A stretch of 49,489 nucleotides of DNA from Acinetobacter bereziniae (GCA_009912575.1 WNDP01000014.1:1-49489); one strand, 5' to 3'; positions 31,748 to 39,466 are shown, numbered from the stretch's first letter. Numbers and translations: made by a program. Notes: a model not told the origin generated them from the sequence alone.

Positions 31748-31964
31748 AATTTTTTGATAAGTTGATTTCTTCAAGCTCACGTAAAGATGGGCAGAGATCA
31801 GCCTGAAGCTTCCCATTTGTTTTAATTTGCAAAACAGCTTGTGTAGTGAGAGGAATTCCAAATTTCTCCCACTTCCAAAGCGTTACTTCTGAGTAACCAG
31901 TTTTTTTAGAAAGATCTCTGCGTGTTTTGCATTGATGGAAATCTTTCAAATCTTGAGCATTCAT
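31746..31964 (-). CDS. Cro-like repressor
   Basis: A 72-residue DNA-binding protein divergent to cI: CKTRRDLSKKTGYSEVTLWK WEKFGIPLTTQAVLQIKTNG is a compact helix-turn-helix. Position, size and orientation fit Cro, the early regulator that turns down both cI and early transcription. Operators lie in the 107-base gap between it and cI. The recognition helix SEVTLWKWEKFG is unlike CI's, though both probably read the same CTAAC-type sites. Confidence 0.72.
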   Translation of the reverse strand: MNAQDLKDFHQCKTRRDLSKKTGYSEVTLWKWEKFGIPLTTQAVLQIKTNGKLQADLCPSLRELEEINLSKN

Positions 31965-31968
31965 CTTT

Positions 31969-32052
31969 ACTAACCTAAGTTTCTAAAATTCACTAATCAA
32001 AGTTAGCATTAATTAACCCAATTTTCAATAATATGTGCTAACATTAGTTAGT
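31969..32052. promoter_or_regulatory. cI-cro operator region with three CTAAC-N4-GTTAG sites
   Basis: ACTAACCTAAGTTT (31969-31982, half weak), ACTAATCAAAGTTAGC (31992-32007) and GCTAACATTAGTTAGT (32037-32052, near-perfect) share the form CTAAC-N4-GTTAG. They occupy the space between divergent cro and cI starts, as three operators do in lambda. Exact -10/-35 boxes are not pinned; AT-rich boxes overlap the sites on both strands. A matching operator is at 32897-32912. Confidence 0.78.
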
Positions 32053-32071
32053 ATTTTTACGGATTTTAGCT

Positions 32072-32743
32072 ATGTTTATGCATGAAAGAATTCAGCAAAA
32101 GCTTGAAGAAAAAAATTTGAAGCAAGCGGATATTGCTAGAGCAACAGGAAAATCAACCGCAGCCGTAACTAAATGGCTAAAAGGGGACAACATTCCTAAG
32201 GCAGAAAATTTGAAAGCGATTGCAAAGTTGCTTAATGTTTCTGATGAATGGCTTTTAACTGGAAAAGAAAACAAACAACCCGTTTCAAATATTGAACACG
32301 AGAGCAATGTTTCTTTTATTAGCACACCTTTGAGAGAAATACCGTTATTGGATTATGTACAAGCAGGGCTATTTCATGAAGTTGGATATGATGGAATCAA
32401 CCCTATCGGTTCATCTTGGACTACATATATGGGTGCAAAACCTGAATGTATTTTTTCATTGAAGGTTGAAGGCTTAAGTATGTCGCCTACTTTCATGCCA
32501 GGTGACGAATTGGTTGTTGATGGGTCATTAGAGGCAAAACCTGGCTCCCTAGTCATTGCTCAAGAAGTTCAGCACGGTATAGCAAGAACCACCTTCAAGA
32601 AGTATAGAGTGATTGGGGTTAATGAATTTGGTGTTGATATTATTGAATTAGTGCCTTTAAACCCAGATTTCCCAACACTAAATTCATTACAAATAGACAT
32701 TTCAATTATTGGTGTGGTTGTTCGACATAACAGAGAAGTATAA
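32072..32743 (+). CDS. CI-like repressor with S24 (LexA-type) self-cleavage domain
   Basis: A 223-residue repressor. Residues 12-55 are an HTH_3 domain (KNLKQADIARATGKSTAAVT KWLKGDNIP). The C-terminal part is LexA-like: cleavage site Ala98-Gly99 in DYVQAGLF, catalytic Ser136 in VEGLSMSPTFMPGDELVVDG and Lys176 in TTFKKYRV. All parts needed for RecA-triggered self-cleavage are present, so DNA damage should induce the phage. Keeps lytic genes off by binding the CTAAC-type operators. ATG 32072 has a weak ACGGA; ATG 32078 is possible. Confidence 0.92.
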   Translation: MFMHERIQQKLEEKNLKQADIARATGKSTAAVTKWLKGDNIPKAENLKAIAKLLNVSDEWLLTGKENKQPVSNIEHESNVSFISTPLREIPLLDYVQAGLFHEVGYDGINPIGSSWTTYMGAKPECIFSLKVEGLSMSPTFMPGDELVVDGSLEAKPGSLVIAQEVQHGIARTTFKKYRVIGVNEFGVDIIELVPLNPDFPTLNSLQIDISIIGVVVRHNREV

Positions 32744-32806
32744 GACTGCGAACCTGGCATAGTTTCGTTTGCTTTACCACTCAGCACTCATAACAAGCTC
32801 CACACA

Positions 32807-32835
32807 ACCCGACCCCTTGTCGGGTTTTCTTTTTT
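32807..32835 (+). terminator. Intrinsic terminator of cI
   Basis: ACCCGAC (32807-32813), loop CCCTT, GTCGGGT (32819-32825), followed by TTTCTTTTTT. Sixty-four bases after the cI stop. Confidence 0.85.
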
Positions 32836-32885
32836 CTATTAAAAACTAAAGTAAATAAAAACACTAACTTTTATCATTAACCCTC

Positions 32886-32914
32886 TTGACCATAATGCTA
32901 ACTGAAGTTAGTAT
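32886..32914 (+). promoter_or_regulatory. Rightward early promoter with CI/Cro operator
   Basis: TTGACC (32886-32891), 17-base spacer, TAGTAT (32909-32914). The perfect operator GCTAACTGAAGTTAGT (32897-32912) covers spacer and -10, the same motif as between cro and cI. A second, half site CACTAACTTTTATC lies 30 bases upstream. This promoter should therefore be shut by CI in the lysogen and drive the operon beginning at 33029. Confidence 0.82.
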
Positions 32915-32931
32915 AAATATCACAAACACAA

Positions 32932-32960
32932 AAAGCCCCACACTGTGGAGCTAATTTTTA
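32932..32960 (+). terminator. Possible attenuator in the rightward leader
   Basis: AGCCCCACA (32934-32942), one-base loop region around C, TGTGGAGCT (32944-32952) with one mismatch, followed by AATTTTTA. It is only 20 bases after the -10 of the early promoter and 70 bases before the first gene. It may stop most early transcripts unless an antiterminator acts. Confidence 0.5.
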
Positions 32961-33028
32961 AAACCTAATGCCCTTCTCTGTCCTCGACCAAAATTTCAGA
33001 GATGCATTACTATAACTGGTGATTCATT

Positions 33029-33508
33029 ATGGACCAAAACACAAATATTAGTCAAGTTCGTGATTCAAGCTCACTTGCTTTACTCGCAAAGAAATTTGAT
33101 GAAAGTTATGATGAGCGAGAGATTCCTCTAATGGCTTTTTCTTTTTCAGCAACACTTAAAGAAATTGAAAGCCTATTTGATCCTGATTGCACTCATCTTC
33201 CTGATGGTGTACGCAAACCAACCCGATTAAGCCTTATTAATATTGCGTCCTTGCTACTTTTCAAAGTTGATCTGTTTGTTGCTGAGTTGAGTGAATCTGA
33301 GCTTAATAATGAAGATATTGAGTCGATAATGACCATTGTTCATGATCTATCTTTTGCTTTGAATGCTTTAGAAGCCACAACATTAGCGGATCAACTAGCA
33401 TCAAGTTTTGCACGTGGACTCTATGCCATTAGTCAAGATTTAATTCGGATGGTAGAAAGTATTCCAGACCTCCTTAAGAAAATTATTAAGGAGCAAGGTA
33501 ATGTCTAA
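33029..33508 (+). CDS. Unknown early phage protein, all-helical
   Basis: A 159-residue protein, first gene of the CI-controlled rightward operon. EREIPLMAFSFSATLKEIES, LSLINIASLLLFKVDLFVAE and ATTLADQLASSFARGLYAIS suggest a helical bundle. Overlaps the next gene by 8 bases. No family recognised; first early genes in such operons often protect the phage against host defence, but there is no motif evidence here. Confidence 0.7.
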   Translation: MDQNTNISQVRDSSSLALLAKKFDESYDEREIPLMAFSFSATLKEIESLFDPDCTHLPDGVRKPTRLSLINIASLLLFKVDLFVAELSESELNNEDIESIMTIVHDLSFALNALEATTLADQLASSFARGLYAISQDLIRMVESIPDLLKKIIKEQGNV

Positions 33509-34214
33509 ATCCTCAACTAAAGTAAACGGCTTAGAACAAAAGCTAGAAAATTGGCTTAAAGATGAAGGCTTTTGTCACTACTTCGCTATCCAGATCAAAG
33601 GAGAAGAAGTTCTACCATTTGGCTTTGCTAATCGTCCATTTTACTCATTGGATCAGGCAAGAACCTATTTAGAACAACTGCAAACTACAAACCCAGAAGT
33701 TGATTATCACCTCTGCTTTAGTGGGATTGATGTCGATTGTGTTGATTTTGATAATCTTGAATTCCCCATGTGGCATCGAGTATGGATGAATCAACATCAG
33801 GTTCGATTGATTAAATTGCGCATGTGGAAAAAGTCAGAGCAAGAATTATCTAAATTAATTCAAAACTATGATGAAGTTATTGCTTGGCAAACTGCCAATA
33901 ACACAACTGAATTTTGTCATTATTACTATGTTCAGTCTTGTGATGATAAATCAATTGCGATGAGCTCATCACACACGCCAGATATATTCGAAGCATTAAT
34001 TACCAAAGTTTGCTTTGAAAAAACAATGCCTGAACGAGAATTTAAAATCGAACGAGGACTTATTCACACAGACTCAATATTGTCAATGGATGGTCGTACT
34101 GCGGACTTTTTTCAAGAATTCATTGATTACCACAAGGAAAGAATAACAAATCTCGATCCTGAATATCTGGTAAACCGTGAAATTGTCACAGAAACAAGAA
34201 AGGTAAAACGGTGA
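33501..34214 (+). CDS. Unknown early phage protein
   Basis: A 237-residue protein with AAGGAGCAAGGTA before ATG 33501. Contains aromatic-rich stretches (LPFGFANRPFYSLDQARTYL, EFPMWHRVWMNQHQVRLIKL RMWKKSE, FCHYYYVQSCDDKS) and a mixed alpha/beta pattern. I do not recognise a family. The gene is in a tightly overlapping early operon, so likely functional during early infection. Confidence 0.7.
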   Translation: MSKSSTKVNGLEQKLENWLKDEGFCHYFAIQIKGEEVLPFGFANRPFYSLDQARTYLEQLQTTNPEVDYHLCFSGIDVDCVDFDNLEFPMWHRVWMNQHQVRLIKLRMWKKSEQELSKLIQNYDEVIAWQTANNTTEFCHYYYVQSCDDKSIAMSSSHTPDIFEALITKVCFEKTMPEREFKIERGLIHTDSILSMDGRTADFFQEFIDYHKERITNLDPEYLVNREIVTETRKVKR

Positions 34215-34453
34215 TTTCAATGACTGACCTCTCTAACTTACCAATCAAGACCAAGCAACTCGCCTTTGTAATTTGGCTTCACAAGATTGGCTATAAAGGC
34301 ATTGTAAGACCTTGCGGTACTTTCGAATTTCAGTGCCACGTTGTAAATAAAAGATTCCCACGGAACGTAAAAATCGTTCCGAACTGGGGATTCAATAAAC
34401 CAGCCAAACAGTTGTATGCAGAATTTTTAGAACACTTGAGGGCTCCAGAATGA
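34211..34453 (+). CDS. Small unknown early phage protein
   Basis: An 80-residue protein. GTG 34211 overlaps the previous stop (GTGA) and lies 8 bases after AAGG; ATG 34220 is the alternative. KTKQLAFVIWLHKIGYKGIV RPCGTFEFQCHVVNKRFPRN VKIVPNWG is basic and beta-rich. It resembles small phage proteins of unknown function. Followed by an ATGA overlap to the clamp-like gene. Confidence 0.6.
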   Translation: MISMTDLSNLPIKTKQLAFVIWLHKIGYKGIVRPCGTFEFQCHVVNKRFPRNVKIVPNWGFNKPAKQLYAEFLEHLRAPE

Positions 34454-35028
34454 AAATATCAATTCCTTGGATTTTATTTGAGGCTGCTTCAATGTGTTCA
34501 GCTAAAACTGATCCTCGCCTTTATTTAAATGGTGTCACTTTAATTGATGGCCACATTGTTGCTACAGATGCAGAACGTGTTTTTTACTGCAAATTAGATG
34601 ATTTACCTAAGCTGAAAAAGCCTTTGACCATTCCATTAAAAGCCATCAAAAACCTTGAGAAAAAGTTAGGTAAAGACCGATCTAAATGTGTTGTCGATAT
34701 ATTGGACCATTGCGACAGTCTTGCCCTAAGTGTTCAAGATGCTGACTTTGAAGTGTTCACCCCCATCAAATCAATTTTCCCTTCTGAATGGCAAGCAATG
34801 ATTCCTCAAGATGATGGGCTTCAATTCAAAGGACTAGCGCCCCATTTTCAATGGCGTCACATGGTTGATTTTCAGAAGATCAACAAATTATTGGGTGCGA
34901 TCAATCCCGATGACACTTATTTGAAGCCAACAGGCTTAGACACCCCTGCTCATGTTTATTTTTATGGCAATGATTATTCAGGTGCCAAGGGTTTAATTAT
35001 GCCGATTAATGGACGGAGTGAAGCGTGA
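34450..35028 (+). CDS. Beta-clamp-like protein 1
   Basis: A 192-residue protein related to domains II-III of the DNA polymerase III beta clamp. ASMCSAKTDPRLYLNGVTLI DGHIVATDAERVFYC matches the E. coli DnaN stretch NVRYYLNGMLFE...TVATDGHRLAV, and PLTIPLKAIKNLEKKLGKDR corresponds to the following IVPRKGVIELMRML helix; EVFTPIKSIFPSEWQAMIP mirrors the VDGRFPDYRRVLP loop. Only about 1.5 of three clamp domains are present, so a ring would need higher oligomers or a partner. A paralogue follows immediately. Role in replication is inferred. Confidence 0.62.
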   Translation: MKISIPWILFEAASMCSAKTDPRLYLNGVTLIDGHIVATDAERVFYCKLDDLPKLKKPLTIPLKAIKNLEKKLGKDRSKCVVDILDHCDSLALSVQDADFEVFTPIKSIFPSEWQAMIPQDDGLQFKGLAPHFQWRHMVDFQKINKLLGAINPDDTYLKPTGLDTPAHVYFYGNDYSGAKGLIMPINGRSEA

Positions 35029-35576
35029 TGAAATTTAAGAAAACTATTGAACTCCAATACAAAAATCTTAAAGCTGCTGCCCTTTGTAAAGCCTATAGAG
35101 ATGTTCGGTTTTATTTGTGTGGCGTCTATGTGGGAGATGGTTTTATTGCATCGACCAATGGTCATATGGCTCTACTTTGTAATGAGGGTGATGCCAAAGG
35201 TATGGACCTTATAATCCCCGGTGAAGCTATTAATTCTTTAATTAAAAAGGTTGGTAACTCACCTATTGGTGAAATAACACAATTACATCAAGTCGATAAA
35301 GAATTTTGGATGCTTGATCATTCAGGCACTATGGAGATTTTCAGACCAGTTGAAGGGAAATACCCAGATATTAAGAGAATCGACATGGAAAAACCTAGCG
35401 AAATTCAATTTAAGGACTTCCCTCACTTTGACTTTACCTACCTTGGAATTTTTCAAAAGGTGGCAAAAATCTATAAGCAAAGTCGCCCACTCGTTTATCC
35501 GACAACAGAACGTGACCGCGCATATGTCGAGATTACAGAAAATGTCCACGGTCTTTTAATGCCTTGCAGAATTTAG
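35028..35576 (+). CDS. Beta-clamp-like protein 2
   Basis: A 182-residue paralogue of the upstream protein (ATG 35028; GTG 35025 overlaps the preceding stop and is also possible). RDVRFYLCGVYVGDGFIAST NGHMALLC, LIIPGEAINSLIKKVGNSPI and EIFRPVEGKYPDIKRIDM match the order of beta-clamp domain II segments even better than copy 1. The usual ATDGHR is STNGHM. Last part (VYPTTERDRAYVEITENVHG LLMPCR) equals the clamp's C-terminal YVMP(M)R end. A pair of partial clamps in an early operon is unusual. Confidence 0.65.
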   Translation: MKFKKTIELQYKNLKAAALCKAYRDVRFYLCGVYVGDGFIASTNGHMALLCNEGDAKGMDLIIPGEAINSLIKKVGNSPIGEITQLHQVDKEFWMLDHSGTMEIFRPVEGKYPDIKRIDMEKPSEIQFKDFPHFDFTYLGIFQKVAKIYKQSRPLVYPTTERDRAYVEITENVHGLLMPCRI

Positions 35577-35586
35577 GAGAGATTAC

Positions 35587-36066
35587 ATGAACTGGATTAG
35601 TGTAAATGAGCAACTCCCTGAATACGGCGTCACAGTCATGGCGGGAAGCAAGTCATTCGGTTTAGGAGAGTTTGATTGGTGGTTTTTTGAAAGGGTTGAA
35701 GATGGTGAAGTTTGGTTGTGGTCAAGACTAAATTCTTCATCGTTGCACGGTGATTTTGAGTGTGATGACGATTACCACATTACCCACTGGATGCCAATGC
35801 CTGAGCCACCTATTGATATTTCAAAGATCGAACTTAAACAAACCTGTGGTGAAAGTCCTGAACAATACAATGCCTTTTATAAAGGTAAACAAGTTGGCTA
35901 TCTCCGTTTAAGACATGGCGAATTTAGAGTCGATTACCCCGACTGTGGTGATGAGACAATTCTTTATTCAACAAAAGTGCATGGTGATGGAAAGTTTAAA
36001 GATGATGAGCGTGAGAATTTCCTTACCCTAGCAAAAGAAGCAATTGTTAAAAAATTAGAAGGATAA
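35587..36066 (+). CDS. DUF551-containing phage protein
   Basis: A 159-residue protein. The N-terminal 75 residues (MNWISVNEQLPEYGVTVMAG then DDDYHITHWMPMPEPP) are the DUF551 pattern WIsVkdrLPe...iTHWmPlPePP found in many phages and prophages; function not established. The second half (GKQVGYLRLRHGEFRVDYPD CGDETILY) is a separate domain. GGAGAGATTAC precedes ATG 35587. Confidence 0.8.
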   Translation: MNWISVNEQLPEYGVTVMAGSKSFGLGEFDWWFFERVEDGEVWLWSRLNSSSLHGDFECDDDYHITHWMPMPEPPIDISKIELKQTCGESPEQYNAFYKGKQVGYLRLRHGEFRVDYPDCGDETILYSTKVHGDGKFKDDERENFLTLAKEAIVKKLEG

Positions 36067-36071
36067 AACAG

Positions 36072-36656
36072 ATGAACGAATTTATTAAACCAAAAGTTAC
36101 TCGCGAAAATTTAAATAGCTTTGACGTACATGCACCTGAAATATTTGAATATTTAGTTGAACTTGCTCAAAACAAAGAGCCTATGACTGATGCTGAAGTC
36201 ATAATTTTGAGTTTTCTAGCTGAGTCTAATCCTGATGTAAAAGCTCATATTGATGAACTTGGCGGTGTATGTGTTCCTAGTTTATCAGACAAAACTTTCA
36301 GCCCTGAATTTACTGCTGCAATGGAAATCTACAAATCTATGCTAGATGAAAATGGTGAAGAAAACTCAGATGAAGCACGATTACAGTTTCAAAGAGCAAT
36401 GCTGCTTGCACCAGAATGGTTTAAGGAAGAAGCACATCAAATGGCTTGTGAGATGGGCTTATTACCTGAACCCACTGAATGTCTAGCAGATGGCACACCA
36501 GTTTTTACTGCTGAACAAGTTGCGAAAAACCTTGGTGTTCCAGTTGAGGAGGTTTTAAAAGGTATTAAGGAATTAGAAAAGCTTCAAGAGGAAGAAGGCT
36601 TAAGCGGATCTAATGCCTATCTGGTTGATGCCTCAGAAGTGCATAAGATTCAATAA
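36072..36656 (+). CDS. Unknown acidic phage protein
   Basis: A 194-residue acidic protein. MNEFIKPKVTRENLNSFDVH APEIFEYL, EESNP... helices and a C-terminal winged-helix-like part (VFTAEQVAKNLGVPVEEVLK GIKELEKLQEEEG) that resembles a MerR/HTH-type DNA-binding helix pair. No family recognised for the first half. Ribosome site AAGGATAAAACAG before ATG 36072. Could be a DNA-binding regulator; weak evidence. Confidence 0.6.
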   Translation: MNEFIKPKVTRENLNSFDVHAPEIFEYLVELAQNKEPMTDAEVIILSFLAESNPDVKAHIDELGGVCVPSLSDKTFSPEFTAAMEIYKSMLDENGEENSDEARLQFQRAMLLAPEWFKEEAHQMACEMGLLPEPTECLADGTPVFTAEQVAKNLGVPVEEVLKGIKELEKLQEEEGLSGSNAYLVDASEVHKIQ

Positions 36657-36666
36657 GGGGAATTGT

Positions 36667-36936
36667 ATGAACGCAATAGCTAAACCAGTAGTACAAACTA
36701 TGAGTAGCCGTCAATTAGCCGAAGTGTTAGTTAAGCGACATGACAATGTAAAGCGCACAATTGAAATGCTGGCTGAAAAAGGTGTCATATCCCATCCTCA
36801 GATTGAGGATGGGATTAAATCGGCAAATGGAGTTGTGTTTGCCGAGCTTGAAATAGATGTGCTCAAAACTGAGCGCATCTATTTAGACACCCCAAAGCAA
36901 AGCAACCTTGGAAGTAACAAGGAGATCAGAGCATGA
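36667..36936 (+). CDS. Rha-type regulatory protein, short
   Basis: An 89-residue protein from ATG 36667 (AAGGGG upstream); an earlier start within the preceding gene has no ribosome site. MSSRQLAEVLVKRHDNVKRT IEMLAEKGVISHPQIEDG is the N-terminal part of the phage Rha/pRha family, a DNA-binding regulator found near repressors. The rest of the usual Rha protein is missing, so it is a single-domain version. Its neighbour is a full antirepressor with the same N-terminal domain; the two overlap by 4 bases. Confidence 0.7.
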   Translation: MNAIAKPVVQTMSSRQLAEVLVKRHDNVKRTIEMLAEKGVISHPQIEDGIKSANGVVFAELEIDVLKTERIYLDTPKQSNLGSNKEIRA

Positions 36937-37679
36937 ACACTATTGTACCTATACAAACACATTCAATGAATAGCTTAGAAATTGCTGAATTAGTTCAGTC
37001 TGAGCATCGTGCAGTCACACTTTCAATAGAGCGTCTTGCTAAGAAAGGAGTTATCCAACTTCCTCCAATGGTGAAAGTTGAGAATAAACAATCAACTAGC
37101 CCAAATAGATTCACAAATGCTTATGAGTTTCTAGGTGAGCAAGGTAAGCGTGACAGTATTATTGTGGTTGCTCAGCTTTGTCCAGAATTTACGGCACATT
37201 TAGTAGATCGGTGGAAAGAACTAGAACAAAAAGTCTCTCAACCAATCTTTGATATATCTAATCCACACCACCTGTTACATGCTATTGAAATCCAGTCAAA
37301 GCAGAACATTGAACTTTCACATAAGGTTGAGGTTTTACAACCCAAGGCTCAGGCGCTCGATGTGCTATCCAATAGTTATGGTACTGAAACACTAGATTGT
37401 GCTGCTCATTCAATGGGTATCCAAGCTCGTAAAACATTAAGACCTTGGATGAAAGAAAATGGATGGTTACACAAGGACAAGGATGGAAATTGGAGAGCTT
37501 TAGGGCATCGTATTACTGCAGGCCATCTAATTGAGGTCGATCGAGTTTATACAGACGCCCAAGGTTTCCCCCAACACACAATTACGGTTTATATCACGCC
37601 AAAAGGCAAAACAGTACTTACTACCAGTCTTATCAAGGCAGGAATGATCAAAGGAGATCGTCATGAAACAGCCATCTAA
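36933..37679 (+). CDS. Rha-KilAC antirepressor
   Basis: A 248-residue protein. Residues 10-100 are an Rha-type domain (SMNSLEIAELVQSEHRAVTL SIERLAKKGVIQLPPM; NAYEFLGEQGKRDSIIVVAQ LCPEF), residues 115-140 a coiled linker and residues 140-240 a KilA-C domain (LDCAAHSMGIQARKTLRPWM KENGWLHKDKDGNWRALGHR; HTITVYITPKGKTVL). In P22, P1 and others such proteins disable the CI repressor or regulate lysis-lysogeny. A strong AAGGAG site is present. Under CI control here, so a feedback loop is likely. Confidence 0.82.
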   Translation: MNTIVPIQTHSMNSLEIAELVQSEHRAVTLSIERLAKKGVIQLPPMVKVENKQSTSPNRFTNAYEFLGEQGKRDSIIVVAQLCPEFTAHLVDRWKELEQKVSQPIFDISNPHHLLHAIEIQSKQNIELSHKVEVLQPKAQALDVLSNSYGTETLDCAAHSMGIQARKTLRPWMKENGWLHKDKDGNWRALGHRITAGHLIEVDRVYTDAQGFPQHTITVYITPKGKTVLTTSLIKAGMIKGDRHETAI

Positions 37680-37950
37680 ACTTATGTGTCAACTTGGATC
37701 ATTATCTCGTGGACTGGATAAAGAAAACCCTGAATTTGAGCCAAAATCTCGTTACAAACTTGCTCTGAAACTGAGAAAGATCGGAAAGAATGCGCGAAAA
37801 CTTGAGGAAGAAGAATTTAACGGTTTTTGCATCATCAATAGTGCTCGTGATGCAACTTTGGATCTATTGGATAGTTTAGAAAATAAATCAAAGGATGACA
37901 TTAAAAAAAGCTTGGTTGGGCTTATGGAAATCTTGGAAGGTGTGGAATGA
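37663..37950 (+). CDS. Unknown small phage protein
   Basis: A 95-residue protein overlapping the antirepressor by 17 bases, with AAGGAG before ATG 37663. KSRYKLALKLRKIGKNARKL EEEEFNGFCIINSARDATLD and DIKKSLVGLMEILEGVE are helical and charged. No family recognised. Translation is coupled to both neighbours (ATGA overlap with the next). Confidence 0.6.
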   Translation: MKQPSKLMCQLGSLSRGLDKENPEFEPKSRYKLALKLRKIGKNARKLEEEEFNGFCIINSARDATLDLLDSLENKSKDDIKKSLVGLMEILEGVE

Positions 37951-38207
37951 GTAGACAGACAAAACTTTCTAAAATGACAGAAGGCGAGAAACTCTTGGCC
38001 ACAAAGATTTTTTGGGAATCTCCAAATGATGCAATGTTTCCACCAACAACAATTGCGCTTGTATTCAATGTCTCAATCCCTTGGCTACAATTGAAACGCT
38101 GTGAAGGTGGAGGCGTCCCCTTTACTAAAGGCCTTCGTAAAATCTCTTATTCTAAGGGCGATGCGGTTAAATACTTTGAAGGTCAAAAACTAACAAATAC
38201 ACTTTAG
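37947..38207 (+). CDS. Excisionase-like DNA-binding protein
   Basis: An 86-residue protein at the end of the rightward operon, facing the integrase. FPPTTIALVFNVSIPWLQLK RCEGGGVPFTKGLRKISYSK GDAVKYFEGQ is a winged-helix pattern of AlpA/Xis-type factors (helix, turn, wing with Arg/Lys, then '..KY'). Location and size support excisionase function with the integrase at 38225-39466, but sequence identity to a known Xis cannot be claimed. Confidence 0.6.
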   Translation: MSRQTKLSKMTEGEKLLATKIFWESPNDAMFPPTTIALVFNVSIPWLQLKRCEGGGVPFTKGLRKISYSKGDAVKYFEGQKLTNTL

Positions 38208-38216
38208 CTAAACTCA

Positions 38217-38237
38217 GGAAGGAGTCATTCTCCTTCC
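38217..38237. terminator. Bidirectional hairpin between excisionase-like gene and integrase
   Basis: Eight-base perfect stem GGAAGGAG / CTCCTTCC with loop TCATT; the integrase stop is in the loop. No long T run on either side, so the termination strength is uncertain; it separates converging transcripts. Confidence 0.5.
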
Positions 38238-39466
38238 TTATATCCCTCAAATACAATATCTTCAATTTCCTGCATAGCAAGTCTCAGTTTTTTATCACTG
38301 ATCTGAATATACCCCTCTGTAACATCACCAGAAACTGTATGGTTCAATAATCTCTTAATGGTGTACTGACCATAATCTAGATTTTCAGCAATGGTACCAA
38401 AGGTTCGTCTAAGGTCGTGAAAGGTAAACTCAATACCTGTTTCATCAATGATTTTTTGCTTAGCTTCGTATAAATTGGTGGTGTAGCCTTTTTTCTTTGC
38501 TGAACTTGATGAAAAGACATATTCATTAATTTTTCTTGTTTCTCTTGATCTTAATATCTCTAAAAGTCTATGGCCAATTGGCAGCGAGTGAGCTTCTCTA
38601 TTTTTTGGATCTACAGATGTTATCCATCCATACTTCAAATCCACAGCATCCCACTTAAGACTCTGGCATTCGTTTCTTCGAAATCCAGTTAAAATAAGAG
38701 TCAAAAGGAAATCTTTTAATGTACCAGCATCGCGACCTGTATCATTAAAATGCATAACAGCATTAATCCAGTCAGCTAACTGCTCTTGTTTGACATACCC
38801 TTTTCTTCTTTTAATTTTATTCCATGATCTTTTGGCTTTTAAAGTTGCAATAGGATTAACAGAAGTAATTATTGACTCATCGTTAGAATCGAGAAAATGC
38901 TCAATTGAGAAATTAAATATTGCCCGAAAAACAGACATAGCTAAGTTTGCTTGAGCCGGACTTCTCTCTGTTAATTCTGCATATTTTTTTTGAACTTGAA
39001 TCCTAGATATATGTCCAATCTTAATATTTTTCCAATCCAGCAGATAATCATTAATAATGATATTATAATCATTAATAGTTCTTGGTTTTAATGTTCTATT
39101 TTTTAAGTATTCATTATAAGCTATTTCAAGAGTTGGATGCTGTCTTGATAGATTCATATCATGATCTAACTCAAGGCGCATAGCTTTTTTCGCTTCGTTG
39201 GGATTATGACCTTGAGCCATTTGAGAAAGCAATCCCTGAGCTAAAATCCTAGCTTGAGATAATGTTAAATTCCCATGTAGACCAATAGTCGAACGCACAG
39301 CTTTCCCTTTGACCTTTTTTTCGACAATATAAGTTTTGCATGTGGCATTCACTCTCACAGCAAAGCCAATTAACTCACTATCCCTGTAAATACCTGGAAT
39401 GCTTAAAGCATCAATCGCAGTCTTAGTGAATTTGATACGTTCTGATTTGGACACAGCATATCTCAT
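38225..39466 (-). CDS. int: Tyrosine-type phage integrase
   Basis: A 413-residue integrase. N-terminal arm-binding domain (DUF4102-like: AIDALSIPGIYRDSELIGFA VRVNATCKTYIV), core-binding helices from about 105, and the catalytic domain with Arg in LILTGFRRNECQSLKWD, His-X-X-Arg in FHDLRRTFGTIAEN and nucleophile Tyr in GDVTEGYIQ; the LLNHT box is present. The gene converges on the excisionase-like gene. Its upstream side (39467-39626) meets host-type sequence, so one attachment site should lie nearby, but no repeat with the left end was found. Confidence 0.93.
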   Translation of the reverse strand: MRYAVSKSERIKFTKTAIDALSIPGIYRDSELIGFAVRVNATCKTYIVEKKVKGKAVRSTIGLHGNLTLSQARILAQGLLSQMAQGHNPNEAKKAMRLELDHDMNLSRQHPTLEIAYNEYLKNRTLKPRTINDYNIIINDYLLDWKNIKIGHISRIQVQKKYAELTERSPAQANLAMSVFRAIFNFSIEHFLDSNDESIITSVNPIATLKAKRSWNKIKRRKGYVKQEQLADWINAVMHFNDTGRDAGTLKDFLLTLILTGFRRNECQSLKWDAVDLKYGWITSVDPKNREAHSLPIGHRLLEILRSRETRKINEYVFSSSSAKKKGYTTNLYEAKQKIIDETGIEFTFHDLRRTFGTIAENLDYGQYTIKRLLNHTVSGDVTEGYIQISDKKLRLAMQEIEDIVFEGYKEGE

